This document shows positions 54,139 through 61,526 of a stretch of 61,526 bases of DNA, piece after piece. The DNA lies in NCBI GenBank assembly GCA_945876035.1, contig CAMCMU010000030.1:1-61526 (forward strand), given 5' to 3'. Position numbers and translations under genes: made by a program. Within the stretch, counting starts at the first letter, position 1. Each line of letters starts with the position of its first letter. This stretch comes from Schlesneria paludicola DSM 18645 (GTDB lineage Bacteria; Planctomycetota; Planctomycetia; Planctomycetales; Planctomycetaceae). Below the pieces are notes generated by a model. The model had not been told where the DNA came from and ran no database searches. It saw only the letters and a program-made list of their open reading frames with translations.

Positions 54139-57084
54139 ATGAGTTCCCCGATCACCCTGCAACAGAGGTCCACTGTGCGGACTCACTTTCTGTACGTCGC
54201 CTTAGCTCTGTTCTTCGACATACTCTTCACCGTGCCTGATGCCCTTCACGCGGAAGACGCCGCGCAGAAGGAGGGCCAGATTGAACCGGCAGCTGTCCGA
54301 TTGGGACGACCCGTCGATTTTGAGAAGGACATTCAACCGATTCTTGATGAAAAATGTGTTGCTTGCCACAACGTGGCGATTGCCGAAAGCAAACTCATTC
54401 TCGAAGACGTACCGGCCATCCTGAAGGGCGGCAAGCGGGGTCCAGCGGTGATCGCAAAGGAGCCTGACAAGAGTTTGATGTATTTGATGGCAGCGCGGGC
54501 ACTGGATCCTGTCATGCCACCATTGCCGAATAAAGTTTCGGCAGCCGCATTCAGTCCCGAGGAACTCGGCCTGCTCAGGACTTGGATCGAAGAGGGAGCA
54601 CGTCAGGGGCTCAGCGTCGGACACTCCGCCGTTCAGTGGCAATCCGTTCCCTCGACGATGCACGCCATCTACAGCACGGCAGTCTCCACGTGGGGACGGT
54701 GGGCAGCATGCGGGCGTGCAAATCAACTCGATCTTTACGACATTGCAACCGGCGACTACGTTGATCGCTTACAGGATCCAGCACTGGCAACGATCCACGT
54801 CGGCGACAAACCGTTCTATCCTCAGGGGGCGGCTCATCGTGATTTCGTTCATGCCCTCGCATTCAGTCCTTCCGCAGACGTCCTTGCTTCGGCAGGATAT
54901 CGCGAAGTTAAACTGTGGCAACGGCCTTCGAATGTGACGTCTGGTAACTTTTCTCAAGATTGGGGGGTCACGGCCATGGCCGTATCACCCGACGGCAAAT
55001 GGCTGGCCCTCGGCCGAACTGACAATTCCATTGCTCTTCAAGGTTTGATCGATCAGAACGCCAAACGGATTCTCGTCGGACACATGGGGCCGATCGGGGG
55101 AGTTCAATTTTCGGCTGACTCGAGCAGGCTGTTCAGCGGATCGAAAGACAAATCCCTTCGCCAGTGGAATGTCGCCGAAGGGACTCAAACGTCTCACCTT
55201 GAAACGTCTGAAGAGGTCACGAGCGTGGCGTTGAACCTCGACAGCACCTGCCTGTTCTCGGGTCACACGGGTGACAACGTCATCCGTGGGTGGCGTATTC
55301 CTTTTGAATTGGCGAAACCTGCTGACGGTGACAAGGCAGCAGAGCCTGTCAAGCCAATCGTTGAAATGAAAGGGCATACGGCAGCAACCACGTCATTAGC
55401 GTTGCTCGGTCCGGCTGGAACACATCTGCTCTCGGCGAGTGCTGACTCGACATGGCGGGTCTGGGAAATCTCAACGGGAAATCAGACGCAGTCACAAAAT
55501 CATGGCGCTCCTATCACGGGCCTGACGGTGAAACCGGATGGTCTATTGATCGTGACCTGTGGAGGCAACAATGCACGACTGTGGAAATTTGATGGCAGTC
55601 CGGTGGCGGAACTGAAAGGAAGTATCGCCTCTCAGCGAACCGTTCTGATGCAGACCGATGCGGACACTGTTGCCAAGTCGCGAGTCGCGTTGGCTGATGC
55701 CGCGTTCAAAGCTGCCGAAAAAAACTATACGGAGCGTGAAGAGGCCACGAAAAAAGCCATCGAGCAGAAGCCTGTCACAGAAAAGGGGCTGATGGAAGCC
55801 AAGACAAAAGAGGAGGTCGCCTTAGCGGCTGTTGAAGTCGCAAAAAAAGAACTGGAAGGCCAACCGGACGACGAGGTCCTCAAAAAGAAAAAGTCCGATG
55901 CGGACGCCGCAGCGATGAAGGAAACGGAAGCGGTGAAGAAGGCTCAAGAAGCCATTGAGGCCGTAATCAAGTCGATTGCTCAGTCCGAAAGTGGTCAGCA
56001 ATCCGCAGTCGAACAACAAAAACTCGCCAAGGGACTTCTCGACAATGAGACCAACGCAGCCAACCTGGTAGAGACCCTTTTCAATCAAGCCAAGACTGAC
56101 TATTCGGCAACAGAAAAGACCGTCAAGTGTGTGGCGTTCGTCGACGAGGGAAAGCTTATCGCAACGGCTGGCGACGATGGTGTTATTCGTTTGTGGAGTG
56201 GTACGACGGGCAAGCCGTTGGAAGAAATCATCGGGCACAGGTCTTCCATTGATTTGCTGGTGTCCGGCCAAAATCGGCTGCTTGTTTCAGCCAGCGACGA
56301 CAAATCCATTCTCGCTTGGGATGCCAATCCGAGATGGAACGTGATCGCAACGCTTGGTCCCCCTCCGGAGAACATGCTCGATTTGGCGCAGTCACAGTTC
56401 GCCAACCGAGTGTTGTCTCTGGCATTCAGCCCGGACGGAAAAATCTTGGCCACGGGAGGTGGTGAGCCTTCACGTAGCGGTGAGTTGATTCTTTGGGACG
56501 TTGCGGCAAAATCTGTCCTCCGCACCTTTGTCGATCCCCATAGCGATACCATTTTTGGAATCGACTTTTCCAGCGACGGAAAGTTTCTCGTTACGGGTGG
56601 TGCGGATAAGTTCGTCAAACAATTTGACGTGGAAACGGGAAAATTAGTGCGCTCATTCGAAGGTCATACGCACCATGTACTCGACGTGAGTTGGAGGGGA
56701 GACGGGAGTCGCATTGTCAGTGCTGGTGCCGACAATACGGTCAAGGTGTGGAATGTCGAAACGGGAGAACAACACCGAACAATTCAAAATTATGCGAAGC
56801 AGGTCACATCGATTCAGTTTATTGGCTCGACCGACAACATGATCAGTTGCAGCGGCGACAAAACAGTCAAGATGCACCGATCGATCAGCGGCGACAACTA
56901 CCGCAGTTTTCTCGGCGAAACGGATTTCATTTATTCCACGGCGTGTACGCGAGACGAGTCACTGGCAATTGCCGGTGGTGAGGACGGCGTGTTCCGAGTC
57001 TGGAATGGAACGAATGCTCAGATTTTATTTCAATTTAATCCACCGAAAACCGCTGGAGAAACTGCGCACGCAAAGGCGCAGTAA
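54139..57084 (+). CDS. Planctomycete cytochrome - WD40 protein with coiled-coil insert
   Basis: A secreted 981-residue protein (signal FLYVALALFFDILFTVPDAL). A c-type cytochrome domain of the PSCyt1 type is near the N-terminus: VDFEKDIQPILDEKCVACHN (about 54-73; CXXCH haem site) and DPVMPPLPNKVSAAAFSPEE with the likely distal Met. WD40 repeats follow on both sides of a helical insert (about 500-655), for example PIGGVQFSADSSRLFSGSKD and SLRQWNVAEGTQTSHLETSE before it, and VLSLAFSPDGKILATGGGEP and DTIFGIDFSSDGKFLVTGGA after it. The insert has the same style as those in the preceding gene product (GQPDDEVLKKKKSDADAAAM). It is the last gene of the set. Electron transfer is possible, but the partner is unknown. 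Confidence 0.88.
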   Translation: MSSPITLQQRSTVRTHFLYVALALFFDILFTVPDALHAEDAAQKEGQIEPAAVRLGRPVDFEKDIQPILDEKCVACHNVAIAESKLILEDVPAILKGGKRGPAVIAKEPDKSLMYLMAARALDPVMPPLPNKVSAAAFSPEELGLLRTWIEEGARQGLSVGHSAVQWQSVPSTMHAIYSTAVSTWGRWAACGRANQLDLYDIATGDYVDRLQDPALATIHVGDKPFYPQGAAHRDFVHALAFSPSADVLASAGYREVKLWQRPSNVTSGNFSQDWGVTAMAVSPDGKWLALGRTDNSIALQGLIDQNAKRILVGHMGPIGGVQFSADSSRLFSGSKDKSLRQWNVAEGTQTSHLETSEEVTSVALNLDSTCLFSGHTGDNVIRGWRIPFELAKPADGDKAAEPVKPIVEMKGHTAATTSLALLGPAGTHLLSASADSTWRVWEISTGNQTQSQNHGAPITGLTVKPDGLLIVTCGGNNARLWKFDGSPVAELKGSIASQRTVLMQTDADTVAKSRVALADAAFKAAEKNYTEREEATKKAIEQKPVTEKGLMEAKTKEEVALAAVEVAKKELEGQPDDEVLKKKKSDADAAAMKETEAVKKAQEAIEAVIKSIAQSESGQQSAVEQQKLAKGLLDNETNAANLVETLFNQAKTDYSATEKTVKCVAFVDEGKLIATAGDDGVIRLWSGTTGKPLEEIIGHRSSIDLLVSGQNRLLVSASDDKSILAWDANPRWNVIATLGPPPENMLDLAQSQFANRVLSLAFSPDGKILATGGGEPSRSGELILWDVAAKSVLRTFVDPHSDTIFGIDFSSDGKFLVTGGADKFVKQFDVETGKLVRSFEGHTHHVLDVSWRGDGSRIVSAGADNTVKVWNVETGEQHRTIQNYAKQVTSIQFIGSTDNMISCSGDKTVKMHRSISGDNYRSFLGETDFIYSTACTRDESLAIAGGEDGVFRVWNGTNAQILFQFNPPKTAGETAHAKAQ

Positions 57085-57521
57085 TTCATTGGCACATTCG
57101 TTGTGGGGTCTGCCAATCGCCGCCACAACAAACACGTTTTGACACTCGCCGGCCGATTGCCCGAGGAACTGATCGCGATTCAAAAAAACTCCATTTCCTC
57201 AGGTTCGCAATCACCGTTTTCAACACTGATCGAAGGCGGAAGCCGTTCACGCGAATTGGCCGGTAGAGCAATCCACGTCGGCGGAAACCACTGCGGGACT
57301 TCGACGGTTCGCAGATCTGGCGAACTCTATTTGAACAATTGAAAACCAACAAACATCTCATGGACGGCAACGGAGTACCATATTGGTCAGATTGGATCGG
57401 TCCCATGATTCGTTAGACGGTGATGATTCACAGAAGGCAGACGTTGAATGTCACGCCATAGGGATGGCGTGTCTTTAGCGACTGACGCTTCCTCTGCAAA
57501 CGTTCCTGTTCAGGGTCACAC
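57085..57521. other. Intergenic stretch
   Basis: About 440 bases. A plus-strand open frame at 57103-57342 (79 codons) has no recognisable motif and no good ribosome binding site. Nothing else is supported. Confidence 0.35.
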
Positions 57522-58805
57522 ATGTCGGAGCAACTCAATCAACGCCTGCTTGAAGAATTGACGAAACTCAAATTGATTGATTCGCATACACATATCAACC
57601 CTCATTCGCCTGCATCCTCAACGCTGGCTGACATCCTAGGATATCACTACTACACCGAGTTGGCTCATTCGGCCGGGATGCCCAAATCTCGGATCGAGGA
57701 ATCAGGTCTTGCCGCCAAAGACAAGGTCGGACGGATGGTGGATCTTCTCTCTGCTCTAGACAACACCATTCAAGTCAGCTGGCTTGTTGAAATCTGTCGC
57801 AAGTTCTTTGGGTTTGCGGACGACCAAATTACACCGAGCAACTGGGAGTCGTTGTACGACCATGCGGCCGCGAAAATGGCTGAGCCCGACTGGGAAAATC
57901 AGTGCCTGAATCAGTCGGGGATCGAACGCATTTTTCTGACAAACGATTTCGACGATCCGCTCACGGGATTTGACACTCAACGGTATCTCCCGTGTCTGCG
58001 CACGGATAATCTTGTCTTTCAGCTGTCCCAAGTAGAAATACGCAATCGCCTAGAGCAGGCGACTGGCAACGAGTTCAATGATGCAGCAAGCCTTCGCTCT
58101 TCGATCGGCCATCTCTTCGAACACTTCACATCAAACGGTGCTCGGGCCTGTGCAATCTCACTCCCCCCATCGTTCGAACCGATGAAGATTGACTCAACCG
58201 AATCTGTGGATCGAATTCTGAGGGGTCTTATTGCGGGTCGCGAGATATCCGCCGCCGAATCAACGACGCTGAGTCGTTTCGTGTTTTGGAACATTGCCGA
58301 ATTTTGTGCCGAATATCGATTGCCGTTCGACCTAATGATCGGCGTCAATCGAGGTGTCTATCTGGAGGGCGTTTTTCAAGGACAAGACCTGTTCGACCAA
58401 CGCGTTTCGTTGATTCAGTACAAAGCCCTATTCAACGCCTTCCCTCAGGTCACATTTCCAATCTCCGTTCTGGCCCACACTTCAAATCAGGAACTGGTGA
58501 GCTACAGTTGGATCTTTCCGAACGTGGTGACGAATGCTCACTGGTGGTACTCGAACCTCCCCAGCTACATCGAAATTGAGACTCGGGCTCGACTCCAAGC
58601 CGTTCCCCGAACAAAGCAAATCGGGTACTATAGTGACATGTATAAACTGGAGTTTGCGTGGCCGAAATTCTGCATGTATCGGGAATGCTTGACACGAGTA
58701 CTCGTTCAGGACTTTGTCATTGCTCGGCACTGGTCAGAAGATCGGGCATTGGAACTCGGTCGACAGGTACTGCGGGGAAATGTCGAAAGTATATTTCGCC
58801 TATAA
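57522..58805 (+). CDS. Glucuronate isomerase-like amidohydrolase-fold protein
   Basis: A 427-residue protein of the metal-dependent hydrolase superfamily, closest to uronate isomerase (UxaC). The N-terminal metal motif is LIDSHTHINPHSP (about 17-29). Further sections fit UxaC style: the helical NWESLYDHAAAKMAEPDWEN, IERIFLTNDFDDPLTGFDTQ, PFDLMIGVNRGVYLEG, ISVLAHTSNQELVSYSWIFP and NVVTNAHWWYSNLPSYIEIE, where an HW-W motif resembles the second half of the active site, and the end KFCMYRECLTRVLVQDFVIA. No signal peptide is present, so it should be cytoplasmic. The exact substrate is not certain, since divergent members exist in planctomycetes. No sugar acid genes are nearby. Confidence 0.75.
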   Translation: MSEQLNQRLLEELTKLKLIDSHTHINPHSPASSTLADILGYHYYTELAHSAGMPKSRIEESGLAAKDKVGRMVDLLSALDNTIQVSWLVEICRKFFGFADDQITPSNWESLYDHAAAKMAEPDWENQCLNQSGIERIFLTNDFDDPLTGFDTQRYLPCLRTDNLVFQLSQVEIRNRLEQATGNEFNDAASLRSSIGHLFEHFTSNGARACAISLPPSFEPMKIDSTESVDRILRGLIAGREISAAESTTLSRFVFWNIAEFCAEYRLPFDLMIGVNRGVYLEGVFQGQDLFDQRVSLIQYKALFNAFPQVTFPISVLAHTSNQELVSYSWIFPNVVTNAHWWYSNLPSYIEIETRARLQAVPRTKQIGYYSDMYKLEFAWPKFCMYRECLTRVLVQDFVIARHWSEDRALELGRQVLRGNVESIFRL

Positions 58806-58958
58806 GACTCCCTGAGTGAGATACCTCTTCGCGGTGAAAACCATGCCTCGTTCGCTGGTTCCCTTTCGGATGACGACGTTTGCCCGTAGAAATGTGACAC
58901 CGTCTTCAGCAGCCATCGAACCACGTCCCTTTTTTTACTGATTTGCAGGTAACAAAAT

Positions 58959-60653
58959 ATGCCCACGCTCATTCTGCTCCTTGAAGGTCAGTCAATTTCC
59001 TTTGAGTTAACGACCGATGAAACGGTAGTCGGTCGGCACCCCGAATGCGGCTTTCAAATCAATTCGAATATGGTGTCTCGCAAGCATGCTAAAGTCACAA
59101 AAGTTGGCGAGAGATACTCAATCGAGGATATGGGGAGCGGAAATGGCACGTTCGTCAACTCGGAAAAACTTGAAGTTCCAACGCTGCTTGAACATCAAGA
59201 CCGAATCAAACTCGGACCGATCATCTTGAGGTTTGAAGATCCCATTGGTGTGACATCAAGACTCTCGGGATCCACTCCCAAGACCTCTCAATCGCTGCAA
59301 GCGACGGCAACCGTCCAAGTGGACGTCATCGAGGGAGACGAAGATTCTGCCACAATTATGGGCACCGCCGATCACTCAACGGCCTTCGGTAAGCTAGAGG
59401 TCAACTCGGAAGCCAAGCTCAAGGGCGTCTTGGAAATCAGCCGGGCACTTGCAGGAACGTCTGACCTCGATGCAATCCTCCCTAAGATCCTCGACACCCT
59501 TTTTAAAATTTTTCCACACGCAGATCGAGGCTGCGTGCTTCTGATGGAAAGTTCCACCGGAAAAATGATTCCCAAGGCAATGAAACATCGACGCCAGAAC
59601 GACGACGAAACCGTCAAACTGAGCCGCACAATTCTGCACACAGTCCTGGAAAAAAAAGTTGGCGTTCTTTCGGCCGATGCCGCAAATGACTCGCGATTTC
59701 AGGCGAGCGAGTCCATTGCCAACCTCACAATTCGATCGATGATGTGTGTCCCTCTACTCAGCCTCGGTGGAGAGCCGATGGGGATCATTAACATTGATAC
59801 TCAAAATGCGTTCAACCAATTTCGTCCTGACGATCTAGACCTGCTGACGGCGATCGCCGGACAGGCCGCCATGTCGTATGAGCAAGCCAAATTGGTCATC
59901 ACGGCGATGGAGAAACAAAAGCAAGACAAAGAAATGGACATCGCGATGGGAGTCCAGCGATCATTGCTTCCCATCACCATTCCGCAACCCGATGGCTGGG
60001 AAATTTATGCTTCGTACGACTCCGCTCAAGCAGTCGGCGGAGACTACTACGATGCCTTCGAAATGGAAAATGGAAAGAAGATCTGCCTCGCCTTCGGTGA
60101 CGTCGCGGGAAAGGGAGTGCCTGCATCACTGGTCATGTCACGAATTTCAACAGTGGTGACTAACGTAATGACCTTCGTCAACGATATCGGCGAGGCCATC
60201 AATCGCATCAACAACCAGATGTGTCTTCGCGGGATCGAAGGTCGCTTTGTCACATTTATTCTGATTGTCTTCGATGTGAAATCGGGAGTGATGACGATCG
60301 GAAACGCCGGGCATATGCCGATTATGATCCGCAAGAACGATGGCACAATTGAAGAATTCGGAGATGAGGCCGTTGGAGTCCCCATCGGTGTCCTCGAAGG
60401 ATTCCCCTACGATGTGCTCAAACGGACCATCGCACCGGGAGAGTCTTGCGTGATTTATACCGATGGCGTCAGTGAAGCGATGAATTACAAGAGCGAGCTC
60501 TACGGAGTCGAACGTCTGCGACAACTCATGAAAGCGAGCGTTGGCGGTGATGCCGACAGCCTCGGCAAAACAATCCTCGCAGACGTGCGCAAATTCGCCG
60601 GAGGCCGACCACAGAACGATGACATTACCATCATGGTTTTCGGCCGAAAGTAG
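58959..60653 (+). CDS. FHA - GAF - PP2C/SpoIIE-type phosphatase
   Basis: A 564-residue signalling protein with three domains. An FHA domain (about 1-95) has VVGRHPECGFQINSNMVSRK, HAKV and GSGNGTFVN, which bind phosphothreonine. A GAF domain (about 145-310) has RGCVLLMESSTGKMIPKAMK and GEPMGIINIDTQNAFNQFRP. A PP2C-type SpoIIE/RsbU phosphatase domain (about 325-560) has SYDSAQAVGGDYYDAFEMEN, FGDVAGKGVPASLVMSR, GNAGHMPIMIRKNDG and ENDDITIMV-like QNDDITIMVFG with the metal-binding aspartates. It would dephosphorylate a partner such as an anti-sigma-factor antagonist, with threonine phosphorylation and a small ligand as inputs. The ATG is preceded by CAGG. The gene stands alone, without an anti-sigma or STAS gene nearby. 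Confidence 0.93.
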   Translation: MPTLILLLEGQSISFELTTDETVVGRHPECGFQINSNMVSRKHAKVTKVGERYSIEDMGSGNGTFVNSEKLEVPTLLEHQDRIKLGPIILRFEDPIGVTSRLSGSTPKTSQSLQATATVQVDVIEGDEDSATIMGTADHSTAFGKLEVNSEAKLKGVLEISRALAGTSDLDAILPKILDTLFKIFPHADRGCVLLMESSTGKMIPKAMKHRRQNDDETVKLSRTILHTVLEKKVGVLSADAANDSRFQASESIANLTIRSMMCVPLLSLGGEPMGIINIDTQNAFNQFRPDDLDLLTAIAGQAAMSYEQAKLVITAMEKQKQDKEMDIAMGVQRSLLPITIPQPDGWEIYASYDSAQAVGGDYYDAFEMENGKKICLAFGDVAGKGVPASLVMSRISTVVTNVMTFVNDIGEAINRINNQMCLRGIEGRFVTFILIVFDVKSGVMTIGNAGHMPIMIRKNDGTIEEFGDEAVGVPIGVLEGFPYDVLKRTIAPGESCVIYTDGVSEAMNYKSELYGVERLRQLMKASVGGDADSLGKTILADVRKFAGGRPQNDDITIMVFGRK

Positions 60654-60686
60654 CCCGGCTTTGATTCATTCATGATGGTGGTCGAT

Positions 60687-60720
60687 GTCGGGTAGGCATT
60701 GTCCACAATGTTTACCCGAC
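60687..60720 (+). terminator. Strong hairpin after the phosphatase gene
   Basis: Left arm GTCGGGTAGGCATTG (60687-60701), loop TCCA, right arm CAATGTTTACCCGAC (60706-60720). All 15 positions pair in plus-strand RNA, two of them as G-U. It lies 34 bases after the phosphatase stop. There is no U-run after it, so it may be a processing or Rho-assisted 3' end and not a classic intrinsic terminator. In minus-strand RNA the two wobble pairs become A-C mismatches. Confidence 0.55.
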
Positions 60721-60801
60721 TCGTGCCCTGATCGGAAAGATCACCAATTCTTTAGCGGGTTTTTGCCAACGCCCCGTTCAGTTTTGTCAAAGCCTCCGTC
60801 G

Positions 60802-61140
60802 TCATTCGACCGAGGAAATCACCGCTTTGGCGTATCCCATGCTTCGCACTACTTCCAAGACTTCACTCCAAGTCGGGAACATGCGACCGCTTTGGCGTTT
60901 GTAGTCATCCATGGCCCGCATAAACTCGATTTCATCGCCCGAGTAATCGCGTTCACATGTCGTCGGATCAATCAAACGGCGGCGTTCCACCTTCCGCCGC
61001 GGCGCCACTTGTCGCTCTTGAACCGGATGGTCACCATTGATTACCCCAACGCGATAATCCGTCTTACGGCGATCACCGCAAACTCGCTGATTCTGAATTC
61101 TTCGTTCTACCGCTTCAGCCATATCCGTTCTGAGGGCCAT
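60802..61140 (-). CDS. Small conserved planctomycete protein of unknown function
   Basis: A soluble protein of about 112 residues, very basic in the first two thirds ([20 protein letters not shown] and [14 protein letters not shown]), with a C-terminal motif [20 protein letters not shown] and [21 protein letters not shown] recognise this last part as a small family found widely in planctomycetes, without known function. The motif looks like a short helix pair of possible nucleic-acid or protein binding type. ATG 61140 has AAGG eight bases before it, and GTG 61149 is an alternative start. The gene is convergent with the phosphatase gene. Confidence 0.7.
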   Translation of the reverse strand: MALRTDMAEAVERRIQNQRVCGDRRKTDYRVGVINGDHPVQERQVAPRRKVERRRLIDPTTCERDYSGDEIEFMRAMDDYKRQSGRMFPTWSEVLEVVRSMGYAKAVISSVE

Positions 61141-61401
61141 ACGTTCCACCTTTTCGTCGCAGGTTCCGAGGGGGGCGATCCTTCGCAGAAACTGGGGAGT
61201 CGATCCGTGTCGTCTCTATTATGACCGCCACTCGGCAGGTTGGACGGAACCTAATGATTGGGAAGAGATGTTACGAGAAATAAACATTGCCGATAACGTA
61301 GAAATGACGATCGTACCAATTGTCGGGGATGGCGGTCATGCAGACCGGGGCCAATAGCCAGAAGAGACCACTCCAATGACACAAATTGACACGAAAGTCG
61401 A

Positions 61402-61526
61402 TCAGCGACTGATTTGCTCGCGTGCAAATTGACGAGCCATCTTGTACGCATGACGAAGTGCGAAAGCGCGGGTTTCCATCTGCTCCTCCGTGTAATATTT
61501 GCCAGATTCACTCGTGGGCAAACCGG
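61402..61526 (-). CDS. 3' end of a gene running off the window
   Basis: At the right edge the minus strand has an open frame that ends at 61402 and enters from beyond the window. The visible 41 residues read GLPTSESGKYYTEEQMETRA, then FALRHAYKMARQFAREQISR. They are helical and charged, with normal codon use. The start and family cannot be seen. A longer open frame on the same strand in another register (61251-61511) has no motif and is less convincing. Confidence 0.45.
   Translation of the reverse strand, partial: GLPTSESGKYYTEEQMETRAFALRHAYKMARQFAREQISR

Noticed and set aside
1-61526. CRISPR array, tRNA or rRNA genes
   Set aside because: No regularly spaced repeats and no tRNA or rRNA core sequences were noticed by reading. 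A dedicated scan was not possible here.

Overview
The window looks like a chromosomal segment of a planctomycete of the class Planctomycetia. The basis is its gene content: several proteins of the DUF1501, DUF1549/DUF1553 and planctomycete-cytochrome (PSCyt) types, WD40 and cytochrome fusions, a DoxX gene next to a Gfo/Idh/MocA oxidoreductase, an ApbE with the N-terminal RRDFLTGRA signature, and the C-terminal signature of a small protein family (60802-61140) that I associate with planctomycetes. This assignment comes from recognising families, not from a search.

Left arm (1-23.6 kb) is core-like: ComEC, an endonuclease/exonuclease/phosphatase protein, ApbE, DoxX, Gfo/Idh/MocA, an MFS transporter whose helices appear in a shuffled order, a large VWA membrane protein, a PQQ beta-propeller protein, a secreted HEAT/beta-sandwich protein, SufE, a DUF309 protein, a DUF1080 pseudogene with an in-frame stop, and a minus-strand set DUF1501 - WD40 - DUF1549/DUF1553.

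Centre (23.7-45.6 kb) is an accessory island built around DNA phosphorothioation. It opens with a decayed IS66-type transposase. Module 1 (25.3-30.2 kb) holds dndE, a dndD with a large internal deletion, a 156-residue protein, a putative PD-(D/E)XK nuclease and, divergently, the DNA phosphorothioation-associated methyltransferase. Module 2 (43.7 down to 30.1 kb, one strand, closely packed) reads cysteine desulfurase (SspA), DUF4007 protein (SspB), a 1.1-thousand-residue P-loop ATPase (SspC), PAPS-reductase-like protein (SspD), then GIY-YIG protein, DGQHR/DndB-like protein, DEAH helicase, GHKL (MutL/MORC-like) ATPase, and a 328-residue protein that shares its C-terminal domain with the GHKL ATPase. 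I read this as an SspABCD modification unit coupled to a multi-gene restriction effector. No SspE-like (DUF262/DUF1524) protein is seen. The island's right end is a toxin-antitoxin graveyard: an intact MazE/AbrB antitoxin under a textbook promoter and operator, a Doc/Fic toxin broken by a 20-bp tandem duplication and a one-base insertion, and a frameshifted ParE/RelE-type pair.

Right arm (45.9-61.5 kb) is core-like again: RibBA, then a divergent three-gene set (DUF1549/DUF1553 protein with Ig-like and CXXCH motifs; a PPC-domain protein; a cytochrome-WD40 protein), the last two with long Ala/Lys/Glu coiled-coil inserts; a glucuronate-isomerase-like amidohydrolase; an FHA-GAF-PP2C/SpoIIE phosphatase; a small conserved protein; and the 3' end of a gene that runs off the window. 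No rRNA, tRNA or CRISPR array was seen.
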